Below are positions 25,071-32,368 of a stretch of 64,000 nt of DNA, piece after piece; position 1 is the stretch's first letter, and every line of letters begins with the position of its first letter. The position numbers and the translations under genes were made by a program. The notes beneath the pieces were generated by a model, which did no database searches, was not told the DNA's origin, and worked only from the letters and a program-made list of their open reading frames with translations. The stretch lies in NCBI GenBank assembly GCA_036154955.1, contig JAYZWL010000060.1, positions 1 through 64,000 of the forward strand, given 5' to 3'. This DNA comes from Albimonas sp036154955 (lineage in GTDB: Bacteria; Pseudomonadota; Alphaproteobacteria; Rhodobacterales; Rhodobacteraceae).

Positions 25071-25721
25071 ATGACGATGCTGAGCGATATCTACGGCGTG
25101 ATCCTGGCGGGCGGCGAATCGCGCCGCATGGGCGGGGGCGACAAGGGGCTGACCATCGTCGGCCGCCGGCCGCTGCTGGCCCACGCGCTCGCCAGGCTGT
25201 CGCCGCAGGTTCCGGCGCTGGCGCTGAACGCCAACGGCCCCGCCGCGCGCTTCGCCGCCTGGGGGGTGGAGGTGATCCCCGACGCCTCCCCGGATCGGCC
25301 CGGGCCCCTGGCCGGTGTGCTGGCGGGGCTGGACTGGGCCGCGGCGCGGGGCGCGCGGGCTGTGATCACAGTCGCCTGGGACACGCCCTTCTTCCCCACG
25401 GACCTGGGCGCGCGGCTGGTCGCGGCGGCGGAGGCGGCGGGAACCCCGCTCGCCATGGCCGCGACGCCCGACCCGCGGCTGGGCGTGGCGCGTCATCCGA
25501 CCTTCGGACTGTGGGACGTCGGATTGAGGGAGGATCTGCGGACCTGCCTCGCCGGCGGCATGCGGCGGGTGGTGGAGTGGACCGCCCGGCATGGTTGCGC
25601 CGAGGCGATGTTCGAGGCCGAGCCTTTCGACCCGTTCTTCAACGTCAACGCCCCCGCGGACCTGGAGGAGGCGGAGCGGCTGTGGGCCGCGCATCTCTCC
25701 CCCGCGGAGCCGACGCGATGA
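25071..25721 (+). CDS. mobA: Molybdenum cofactor guanylyltransferase MobA
   Basis: Transfers GMP from GTP to molybdopterin, forming the MGD cofactor of DMSO-reductase-family enzymes. The nucleotidyltransferase signature LAGGESRRMGGGDKG lies at about residues 12-26, with GPLAGVLAGLDWA and WDTPFFP further on. Length (216) is normal. An in-frame ATG two codons downstream is an equally good start. The stop overlaps mobB by ATGA. Confidence 0.95.
   Translation: MTMLSDIYGVILAGGESRRMGGGDKGLTIVGRRPLLAHALARLSPQVPALALNANGPAARFAAWGVEVIPDASPDRPGPLAGVLAGLDWAAARGARAVITVAWDTPFFPTDLGARLVAAAEAAGTPLAMAATPDPRLGVARHPTFGLWDVGLREDLRTCLAGGMRRVVEWTARHGCAEAMFEAEPFDPFFNVNAPADLEEAERLWAAHLSPAEPTR
25361..25370. repeat. 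TGTGATCACA palindrome, copy 2 (perfect)
   Basis: Inside mobA. It reads GCT GTG ATC ACA (Ala-Val-Ile-Thr). The flanking C and G extend the palindrome to 12 bp. Confidence 0.9.
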
Positions 25722-26221
25722 GCCGCTCGCCGGTCTGGGGCGTCACCGGCTGGAAGAACGCCGGAAAAACCACGCTGGTGGAGCGGCTTGTGGCGGAACT
25801 GACCGGGCGCGGGCTGGCGGTGTCGACGCTCAAGCACGCGCATCACGGCTTCGACCTCGACCGGCCGGGCGCCGACAGTTTCCGGCATCGCGAGGCCGGC
25901 GCGCGCGAGGTGCTGATCGCCTCGGGGACCCGCTGGGCGCTGATGCGGGAGCTGCGCGGCGAGCCGGAGCCGCCGCTGGACGAGCTGCTGGCCCAGATGG
26001 CCCCGGTCGATCTTGTGATCACAGAGGGCTGGAAGCGTGGCCCGCAGCCCAAGGTGGAGGTCCACCGCCCCGTGCTTGGGCGGGAGCTGATGGCCCCGAC
26101 CGATCCGACGGTGCGGGCCGTGGCGGCGGATGCGGATGTGATCACGGACCGTCCGGTGCTGCCGCTCAACGACGTGGCGGCGGTGGCCGACTTCATCCTA
26201 TCCGAGCTGGGGCTGGGATGA
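25718..26221 (+). CDS. mobB: Molybdopterin-guanine dinucleotide biosynthesis adaptor MobB
   Basis: GTP-binding partner of MobA, 167 residues. The P-loop GWKNAGKTT is at residues 11-19, with LKHAHHGFDLDRPGADS and the Walker-B-like VDLVITEGWKRG following. ATG at 25718 overlaps the mobA stop, and the mobB stop overlaps the moeA start. Two copies of the TGTGATCACA motif lie inside it, one within the VITEGW segment. Confidence 0.95.
   Translation: MSRSPVWGVTGWKNAGKTTLVERLVAELTGRGLAVSTLKHAHHGFDLDRPGADSFRHREAGAREVLIASGTRWALMRELRGEPEPPLDELLAQMAPVDLVITEGWKRGPQPKVEVHRPVLGRELMAPTDPTVRAVAADADVITDRPVLPLNDVAAVADFILSELGLG
26014..26023. repeat. TGTGATCACA palindrome, copy 3 (perfect)
   Basis: Inside mobB. 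It reads CTT GTG ATC ACA (Leu-Val-Ile-Thr), with CTT in place of the usual CTG. Confidence 0.9.
26137..26146. repeat. TGTGATCACG, copy 4 (one mismatch)
   Basis: Inside mobB, 123 bp after copy 3. It reads GAT GTG ATC ACG (Asp-Val-Ile-Thr). Confidence 0.85.
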
Positions 26222-27486
26222 CGGCCCCGCCCTCCGACCCGCCGGCGCTGCGCAACGACTGTTTCGCGCTGCCGCCAGGCGTGGACTGGATGGCGGCGGA
26301 CCGGGCGCTGGACCTGTTGCGCGACCGTTGCGCGACGGTGACGGGGGCGGAGACGGTTCCGCTGGCGGAGGCGGCCGGGCGGGTGCTGGCCGGGCCCGTG
26401 GCGGCGGCGCGCCCCAACCCGCCGGTCGCGAATTCGGCGGTGGACGGCTACGCCTTCGCCGCCGCCTCGCTGACCGGCGCGGATCCGGAGCGGCTGCGGC
26501 TGATCCCCGGCCGCGCCGCGGCGGGGGCGCCTTTCGCCGCCGCGGTCGGCCCTGGCGAGGCGCTGCGCATCCTCACCGGCGCCGCCCTGCCCGCGGGGAC
26601 GGATACCGTTGTGCTGCAAGAGGATATCGGGCTGGAGGGCGAGGAGCTGCGCCTGCGCCCCGGCCTGAAGCCCCGCGCCAACACCCGCGCCGTGGGGGAG
26701 GATTTCAGGACCGGCGCCCACCTGCTGCCCGGCGGTCGCCTGCTGCGCCCCCAGGACCTCGCGCTGCTGGCCGCGGGGGGATGGGCGGAGGTCGCGGCGC
26801 GCCGCCGGCTGCGGGTCGGGGTGCTGTCCACCGGCGACGAGCTCGCCGACCCGCCGGGCCCCCCCGGCGCGACCGTCGACGCCAACCGGCCGATGCTGCT
26901 GGCGCTGCTGCGGGCCTGGGGGATGGAGGCGATCGACCTCGGCCGCGCCCCCGACGAGCCGGCGCAGGTGCGCGCGGCGCTGTCGCGCGGAGCGGCGGAG
27001 GCGGACGCGATCCTGACCTCGGGCGGGGCCAGCGCGGGGGACGAGGACCATGTCTCCGCCGCGCTGCGCGACGCCGGGGCGCTGACCGCCTGGCGGATCG
27101 CGGTGAAACCCGGCCGGCCGCTGGCGCTGGCGACCTGGCGGGGCGCGGCGGTGTTCGGCCTGCCGGGCAACCCCGTGGCGGCCTTCGTTTGCGCGCTGAT
27201 CTTCGCCCGCCCTGCGCTTCTGGCGCTCTCGGGGGCCGACTGGTCGACGCCGCAGGGATTCGACGTGCCCGCCGGCTTCGCCAAGCGCCGCAAGACCGGC
27301 CGACGCGAGTTTCTGCGCGCCCGGATCGGGCCGGACGGGCGGGCGGAGCCGTTCCGGTCCGAGGGTTCGGGCTTGATCTCCGGCCTGTCCTGGTCCACGG
27401 GGCTGATCGACCTGCCCGACCCGGGCCCGGACGTGGCGCCGGGAGACCCGGTCCGCTTCCTGCCCTATGCGAGTTTCGGTTTGTGA
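26218..27486 (+). CDS. moeA: Molybdopterin molybdenumtransferase MoeA
   Basis: Inserts molybdate into adenylylated molybdopterin. The 422-residue protein has the usual length. NSAVDGYAF near residue 78, LSTGDEL in domain 3, TSGGASAGDEDH and GLPGNPVAAF identify it. The start overlaps the mobB stop and the stop overlaps the MFS start (GTGA), making fdhD/mobA/mobB/moeA/MFS a tight operon. Confidence 0.96.
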   Translation: MTAPPSDPPALRNDCFALPPGVDWMAADRALDLLRDRCATVTGAETVPLAEAAGRVLAGPVAAARPNPPVANSAVDGYAFAAASLTGADPERLRLIPGRAAAGAPFAAAVGPGEALRILTGAALPAGTDTVVLQEDIGLEGEELRLRPGLKPRANTRAVGEDFRTGAHLLPGGRLLRPQDLALLAAGGWAEVAARRRLRVGVLSTGDELADPPGPPGATVDANRPMLLALLRAWGMEAIDLGRAPDEPAQVRAALSRGAAEADAILTSGGASAGDEDHVSAALRDAGALTAWRIAVKPGRPLALATWRGAAVFGLPGNPVAAFVCALIFARPALLALSGADWSTPQGFDVPAGFAKRRKTGRREFLRARIGPDGRAEPFRSEGSGLISGLSWSTGLIDLPDPGPDVAPGDPVRFLPYASFGL

Positions 27487-27491
27487 TCACA
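27482..27491. repeat. TGTGATCACA palindrome, copy 5 (perfect) at the moeA/MFS junction
   Basis: The TGA within the motif is the moeA stop codon, and the motif's GTG is the start codon of the next gene (GTG ATC ACA). Confidence 0.9.
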
Positions 27492-28655
27492 CCCCGCGCC
27501 GCCGCCATTGTCCGCACCGGCGGCTTCTACGCGGCGATGTTCGGCGCGTTGGGCGCGCACTTGCCGTTCTGGCCGCTGTGGCTGTCCGACTGGGGCCTGA
27601 CGGACGGCGAGATCGGCGCCTATCTGGGCGCCGGCATCGTGCTGCGGCTGATCGCGGGGCTGGGCCTGCCGGTGCTGGCCGACCGGCGCGAGGCGCGGCG
27701 GCTGACTCTGGGGCTGGTGGCCGGCTTGGGTTCGTTGTTGTTCCTCAGTCACTTGCTGGTCGGCTCCAAGCCCGTGCTGCTGATCCTGACCATGCTGACC
27801 GCGGGCATCTTCTCCGCGATGATCCCCATCGCCGACGCGCTGACCGGGGCGGCGGCGCGGGTGCAGCGGTTCGAATACGCGCCGGTGCGGGCGGTGGGGT
27901 CGGCGGCGTTCCTGGCCATGAACCTGCTGCTCGGCGCGGCGCTGGTCCATACAGGCACGAACGCGATCCTCGCGGTCATCGTGGTCTGCCTCGCCGCCGC
28001 CGCGGTGCTGGGCGCGACCCATCCCGGAGGCGGCAAGGTGCAAGGCGGCGCCCGGCCCAGCCTGGCCGAGATGCGCCGGCTGGTCACCGGCAAGGTGTTC
28101 CTCGCCTTCACCGCGGCCTCGGGCCTGGCGCAGGCCTCTCACGGCGTGATTTACGCTTACGGATCCGTGCATTGGCGGGAACTGGGCGTGGCGGAAACCA
28201 CCATCGGAATGCTCTGGGCCGCGGGCGTGGCGGTCGAGGTCGTGCTGATGGCCGCCTTCGGGCCGTGGCTGGTGCGGGTGCTCAAGCCCTCGGGCGCCAT
28301 CGCGCTGGCCGGAGCGGCGGGCGTGGTGCGCTGGACGGCGATGACCTTCGACCCGGAGGGCGCGGTCCTTTGGGCGTTGCAGGCGAGCCACGCGCTGACC
28401 TTCGCCGCGGCGCATCTGGGCATCATCGCCTTCATCGCCCGCGGGGCGCCCGACCGGCTGGCCGGCGCCGCCCAGGCGGTGATGCAGGCGTTCGGGACCG
28501 GCATCCTGATGGCGGTGGCTTCGGGCGCGGCGGCGCTGGTCTATCCGTCGCTGGGCGCCGGGGCCTGGTGGATCGCTGCGGCGATGTCGGGGGCGGCGCT
28601 GGCGCTGGCGATCTGGGCGCGCCGGATGTGGGACGGCGGCCCGCTGCCGGCCTGA
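27483..28655 (+). CDS. MFS transporter (MFS_1-like, HcaT-related)
   Basis: Major-facilitator transporter of 390 residues with 12 predicted membrane helices. The first helix (FYAAMFGALGAHLPFWPLWL) matches the MFS_1-like/phenylpropionate-transporter branch. The GTG start overlaps the moeA stop, and no downstream start would keep helix 1. Substrate is unknown. Its position in a molybdenum-cofactor operon may be incidental or may hint at transport of a related compound. Confidence 0.9.
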   Translation: MITPRAAAIVRTGGFYAAMFGALGAHLPFWPLWLSDWGLTDGEIGAYLGAGIVLRLIAGLGLPVLADRREARRLTLGLVAGLGSLLFLSHLLVGSKPVLLILTMLTAGIFSAMIPIADALTGAAARVQRFEYAPVRAVGSAAFLAMNLLLGAALVHTGTNAILAVIVVCLAAAAVLGATHPGGGKVQGGARPSLAEMRRLVTGKVFLAFTAASGLAQASHGVIYAYGSVHWRELGVAETTIGMLWAAGVAVEVVLMAAFGPWLVRVLKPSGAIALAGAAGVVRWTAMTFDPEGAVLWALQASHALTFAAAHLGIIAFIARGAPDRLAGAAQAVMQAFGTGILMAVASGAAALVYPSLGAGAWWIAAAMSGAALALAIWARRMWDGGPLPA

Positions 28656-28722
28656 CCGCTTGCGCGCCGGGGCCGGGCGGGGCAGGCTCCGCCCCCTGTG
28701 TCCCTCCCGCGGAGCCCCCCCG

Positions 28723-30516
28723 ATGACCCTGAAAAGCTGGGCCGACGCCGCCCCCCGCCTGATCGACGTCGCCGCGGGCCGCGCGCCGGCGGACATGGTG
28801 GTGCGGGGCGGGACCTGGGCCAACGTGCAGTCGGGCGAGATGATCCCAGGCACGGATCTGGCCATCGCCGACGGGCGCTTCGCCTATTGCGGGCCGGACG
28901 CGGGCCCCTGCATCGGGCCGGAGACGGTGGTGATCGAGGCCGCGGGGCGGGTGCTGTCGCCGGGCCTGATCGACGCGCATATGCATGTCGAATCCGGGAT
29001 GCTGACCGTCACCGAGTTCGTGCGCGCGGTCGCCCCCCACGGCTCCACGACCCTGTTCATCGACCCGCACGAGATCGCCAACGTGTTGGGATTGAAGGGC
29101 GTTCGGCTGATGCATGACGAGGCGATGCTCCAGCCGACCAACGTTTTCGTCCAGGCGCCGTCCTGCGTGCCCTCGGCCCCCGGGCTGGAGATGGCGGGGG
29201 CCGAGTTCGGGCCCGACGAGATCGCGGAGATGATGGGCTGGCCCAATATCGTGGGGCTGGGCGAGGTGATGAATTTCCCCGGCGTGGTCGCCGGCGACGC
29301 CCGCATGGTGGGCGAAATCGCCGAGGCGATGCGCGCGGGCAAGACCGTGGGCGGGCACTACGCCTCGCCGGATCTGGGGCGCGCCTTCCACGCCTACGCC
29401 GCCGCGGGGCCGGCCGACGACCACGAGGGCACGCGGGCCGAGGACGCGCTCGCCCGGGTCCGGCAGGGGATGCGGGCGATGCTGCGGCTGGGCTCCGCCT
29501 GGCACGACGTGGCCGAGCAGGTGCGCGCGGTGACCGAGGGCGGGGCGGATCCGCGCAACTTCGTGCTCTGCACCGACGATTGCTACGCGGCGACGCTGGC
29601 CCGCGACGGGCACATGGACCGGGTGCTGCGCCACGCCATCGCCCAGGGGCTGCGGCCGATCACGGCGCTGCAGATGGCGACGCTGAACGCCGCGACGCAT
29701 TTCGGGATGGAGCGGGAGCTCGGCTCGATCGCGCCGGGGCGGCGGGCGGATTTCGTGATCACACCCTCGCTGGCCGGGTTCTCGGCGGAACTGGTGGTGT
29801 CCCGCGGGGTGGTGGTGGCGGAGAACGGCGCCATGGTCGCGCCCCGCCCCGGTTTCGTCTACCCGGAGGCGGCGAAGAACACTGTGCGGGTCGGCCGCAG
29901 GGTGATGGCGGAGGACTTTGTGATCACGGCGCCGGAGGGGGCCAATTCCACCCGCGCCCGGGTCATCGGCGTGGTGGAGAACCAGGCCCCCACCCGCGCG
30001 CTGGAGATGGAGATCCCGGTCCGCGACGGACGCCTGGCCCCGAAGGACGCGGAGGGCGACGTCTGCCTGATCGCGGTGGTGGAGCGGCACCGGGGCGAGG
30101 GGCGCGTGGTGACCGCGCTCGTCTCCGGCTTCGGCTACGAGGGGCCCTGCGCGGTGGCCTCGACGGTGGCGCATGACAGCCATCACCTGATCGTGGTCGG
30201 CACCTCGGAGGCCGATATGGCCGCCGCCGCCAACCGCTTGCAGGAGATCGGCGGCGGCGTCGCGGTGTGGAAGGACGGGGCGGAGGCGGCGCTGGTGCCG
30301 CTGCCGGTCGCGGGCCTGATGTCCGACGCCCCTGCGGAGGTCGTCGCCGCCCAGGCCGACGCCATGGCCGAGGCGATGAAGGCTTGCGGCTGCACGCTCA
30401 ACAACGCCTTCATGCAGCATTCGCTGCTGGCGCTGGTGGTGATCCCGTCGCTGCGGATCTCGGACCAGGGGTTGGTCGATGTCAGCCGGTTCCAGCACGT
30501 CCAGGTGACGGTGTAG
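28723..30516 (+). CDS. ade: Adenine deaminase
   Basis: Metal-dependent amidohydrolase of 597 residues, converting adenine to hypoxanthine and ammonia. The family N-terminus VVRGGTWANVQSGE, the metal motif DAHMHVESGML, the CTDDC segment near residue 287 and the C-terminal NNAFMQHSLLALVVIP identify Ade. ATG 28723 has GGAG 9 bases upstream and is preferred over an in-frame ATG at 28660. It contains two copies of the GTGATCAC motif and a third lies directly after its stop. Confidence 0.95.
   Translation: MTLKSWADAAPRLIDVAAGRAPADMVVRGGTWANVQSGEMIPGTDLAIADGRFAYCGPDAGPCIGPETVVIEAAGRVLSPGLIDAHMHVESGMLTVTEFVRAVAPHGSTTLFIDPHEIANVLGLKGVRLMHDEAMLQPTNVFVQAPSCVPSAPGLEMAGAEFGPDEIAEMMGWPNIVGLGEVMNFPGVVAGDARMVGEIAEAMRAGKTVGGHYASPDLGRAFHAYAAAGPADDHEGTRAEDALARVRQGMRAMLRLGSAWHDVAEQVRAVTEGGADPRNFVLCTDDCYAATLARDGHMDRVLRHAIAQGLRPITALQMATLNAATHFGMERELGSIAPGRRADFVITPSLAGFSAELVVSRGVVVAENGAMVAPRPGFVYPEAAKNTVRVGRRVMAEDFVITAPEGANSTRARVIGVVENQAPTRALEMEIPVRDGRLAPKDAEGDVCLIAVVERHRGEGRVVTALVSGFGYEGPCAVASTVAHDSHHLIVVGTSEADMAAAANRLQEIGGGVAVWKDGAEAALVPLPVAGLMSDAPAEVVAAQADAMAEAMKACGCTLNNAFMQHSLLALVVIPSLRISDQGLVDVSRFQHVQVTV
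29754..29763. repeat. CGTGATCACA, copy 6 (one mismatch)
   Basis: Inside ade. It reads TTC GTG ATC ACA (Phe-Val-Ile-Thr). Confidence 0.85.
29919..29928. repeat. TGTGATCACG, copy 7 (one mismatch)
   Basis: Inside ade, 165 bp after copy 6. It reads TTT GTG ATC ACG (Phe-Val-Ile-Thr), with TTT in place of the usual TTC. Confidence 0.85.
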
Positions 30517-30526
30517 CGTGATCACA
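30517..30526. repeat. CGTGATCACA, copy 8 (one mismatch), intergenic
   Basis: Begins on the base after the ade stop codon. Together with copy 9, 16 bp further, it fills the gap between the convergent ade and agmatinase-like genes. Confidence 0.9.
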
Positions 30527-30532
30527 TCCGAA

Positions 30533-30542
30533 TGTGATCACG
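30533..30542. repeat. TGTGATCACG, copy 9 (one mismatch), at the agmatinase-like gene stop
   Basis: The leftward ureohydrolase gene ends TCG TGA, and that TGA is part of the motif read on the minus strand. It is 16 bp centre-to-centre from copy 8. Confidence 0.9.
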
Positions 30543-31509
30543 AGAACGTTCGAGCCGGTCGCCGGTCCGCATAGAGGCAGAGCAACTGAAGCGCCACGGT
30601 GGCGCCGGCCAGCGCCGTGATCTCGCCCACGTCATAGGCGGGCGCGACCTCCACCACATCCATGCCGACCAGGTTCAACCCGGTCAGACCCCGCAGGATC
30701 GCCAGCGCCTGCCAGGAGGCGAGCCCCCCGCAGACCGGCGTGCCGGTGCCCGGCGCGAAGGCGGGGTCGAGGCAGTCGATATCGAAGGTCAGATAGACCG
30801 GCGCGTCCCCGACCCGCGCCCGGATCGCGGCGACGGTGGCGGCGACCCCGGTCTCATGCACCTTGATCGCGTCGTAGGTCTCGACCCCCATCGTGTCGTC
30901 GGTGGTGGTCCGGATGCCGACCTGGATCGAGCGCGCGGGGTCGATGACCCCGGCGGCGATGCCCTCCCGGAACATGGTGCCGTGGTCGATCCATTCCGGT
31001 CCGCCGCCGTCCCAAAGGTCTGAATGCGCGTCGAAATGCAGGAGCGCGACCGGCCGGCCGAGCTTTTTCGCGTGCGCCTTGAGGGAGGGATAGGTGGTGA
31101 AGTGATCGCCGCCGATGGCGAGCGGGACGGCGCCGGCGTCGAGGATCGCGGTCATCGCGGCCTCGATCGCGCCGGGCACTTCGGCCTCGATCCCGTGAGG
31201 GATGAAGACGTCGCCCCAGTCGACCACCGAGAGCCTCTCGAACGGGTCGAACGCCGACGGCCAGGCCCGCGACCAGCCCAGTTGGGTGGAGGCGGCGCGC
31301 ACCCCCCGGGGCCCGAAGCGGGCGCCGGGGCGGTTCGACACCGACTGGTCGAAGGGCACGCCGACCACCGCCACGTCGACGCCCGAGAGGTCGCGCGCAT
31401 AGCGCCGGCGGCAGAAGCTGAGCGCCCCCGACCACATCGGCTCGTCATGGGTGACGGCGTGGTTTCCCTCGGCCAGAAAGGCGTAGTCGCGGCGATGCGG
31501 GTCGGTCAT
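30538..31509 (-). CDS. Agmatinase-like ureohydrolase (arginase family)
   Basis: Binuclear-manganese ureohydrolase of 323 residues that splits urea from a guanidino compound. All metal ligands are visible: H136 (GGDH), D160, H162 and D164 (DAHSD), D243 and D245 (FDIDCLDP). Agmatinase is the usual annotation, giving putrescine plus urea. Guanidinobutyrase and guanidinopropionase share these motifs and cannot be excluded. It is divergent from the GntR gene and near a class III aminotransferase, which fits amine catabolism. Confidence 0.9.
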   Translation of the reverse strand: MTDPHRRDYAFLAEGNHAVTHDEPMWSGALSFCRRRYARDLSGVDVAVVGVPFDQSVSNRPGARFGPRGVRAASTQLGWSRAWPSAFDPFERLSVVDWGDVFIPHGIEAEVPGAIEAAMTAILDAGAVPLAIGGDHFTTYPSLKAHAKKLGRPVALLHFDAHSDLWDGGGPEWIDHGTMFREGIAAGVIDPARSIQVGIRTTTDDTMGVETYDAIKVHETGVAATVAAIRARVGDAPVYLTFDIDCLDPAFAPGTGTPVCGGLASWQALAILRGLTGLNLVGMDVVEVAPAYDVGEITALAGATVALQLLCLYADRRPARTFS

Positions 31510-31535
31510 GGCGGGCTCCGTCGGGCAAGGCCGGA

Positions 31536-31571
31536 TTGACAGGCGGCGAATTTGTGATCACAGTTACCGCA
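31536..31571 (+). promoter_or_regulatory. Candidate autoregulated, possibly leaderless promoter of the GntR gene
   Basis: A perfect TTGACA lies at 31536-31541. The palindrome TGTGATCACA (31553-31562) covers the end of the spacer and the expected -10 position. Spacing puts transcription start at or next to the ATG at 31571, and no Shine-Dalgarno sequence precedes that ATG, so a leaderless mRNA is plausible. The -10 itself is not a good match. Confidence 0.45.
31553..31562. promoter_or_regulatory. TGTGATCACA palindrome, copy 10 (perfect), in the GntR/agmatinase-like divergent region
   Basis: Lies 8 bp before the GntR ATG and 44 bp from the agmatinase-like start, so a bound protein could control both. 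Context TTTGTGATCACAGTT resembles FCD-type GntR operators of the TGT-N-ACA class. Operator function is inference. Confidence 0.6.
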
Positions 31572-32278
31572 TGACCCTCGCCGACGCAACCACCCCGATT
31601 CCGACCGCCCGCCCGGTCCGCGCCCTGATGGACGAGGGCGCCGGTCCCGCGCATGAGCGGGTCTACAAGGCCCTGCGCCGCCGGATCCTGCACGGGGAGA
31701 TGGCCCCGGGCGCGCATGTCACCCTGCGCGGCGTCGCGGCCGAGCTGGGCGTGTCGATGACCCCGGCGCGCGAGGCGGTGCGGCGGCTGGCGGCGGAAGG
31801 CGCGCTGGCGATCTCCGCGTCGGGACGGGTCTCGGCTCCGATCCTCAGCCCGGCGCGGGTGGAGGAGCTGGCCTCGATCCGCGCGCTGCTGGAGCCCGAG
31901 CTCGCCGCCCGCGCCTTGCCCCGCGCGCATTTCAGCCTGATCGAGCGGCTCAAGCGCATGGACGCGGAGATCGACCAGCACCTCAAATCCGGCGACGCCG
32001 CGGCCTATGTGCGCGGAAACCTTGAGTTTCACCGGACCCTATATCTTCGCGCCCATGCTCCCGCGATGCTGGCGCTGGCCGAAACGGTGTGGCTGCAGAC
32101 CGGCCCCTCGATGCGCGCGCTATATGCGCGGATCGGCATGGGGCGGGTCGCGGATTACCACCGCAAAGCCATCGCGGCGCTGGCGGCGGGGGACGAGGCG
32201 GGACTGCGCCTCGCCATCCGCGCCGACGTGCGCCAGGGGCTGACCATGCTGTCGAACGAGGGCCTCGACCAGGCCTGA
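31571..32278 (+). CDS. GntR family regulator, FCD subfamily
   Basis: Transcription regulator of 235 residues. An N-terminal winged helix-turn-helix (about 25-90; HERVYKALRRRILHGEMAPG, TLRGVAAELGVSMTPAREAVRRL) is followed by an all-helical FCD ligand domain (about 100-230) with metal/ligand-type histidines (NLEFHRTLY, DYHRKAI). FCD regulators usually respond to an acid or amino-acid metabolite and repress neighbours. ATG 31571 is preferred over 31508 because of protein length and the operator position. Confidence 0.93.
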   Translation: MTLADATTPIPTARPVRALMDEGAGPAHERVYKALRRRILHGEMAPGAHVTLRGVAAELGVSMTPAREAVRRLAAEGALAISASGRVSAPILSPARVEELASIRALLEPELAARALPRAHFSLIERLKRMDAEIDQHLKSGDAAAYVRGNLEFHRTLYLRAHAPAMLALAETVWLQTGPSMRALYARIGMGRVADYHRKAIAALAAGDEAGLRLAIRADVRQGLTMLSNEGLDQA

Positions 32279-32368
32279 CCCGAACCCGAACCTCCCCGCC
32301 GAAGCCGCCCGCGCCGCCCCCTTTTCCGGGCGGCGGAGGCGGTTCCGGCCCATCCCCCGAGGGCCCAG

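Noticed and set aside
31553..31562. CRP-type site
   Set aside because: CRP sites are TGTGA-N6-TCACA. Here the half-sites abut with no spacer, so the spacing is wrong.
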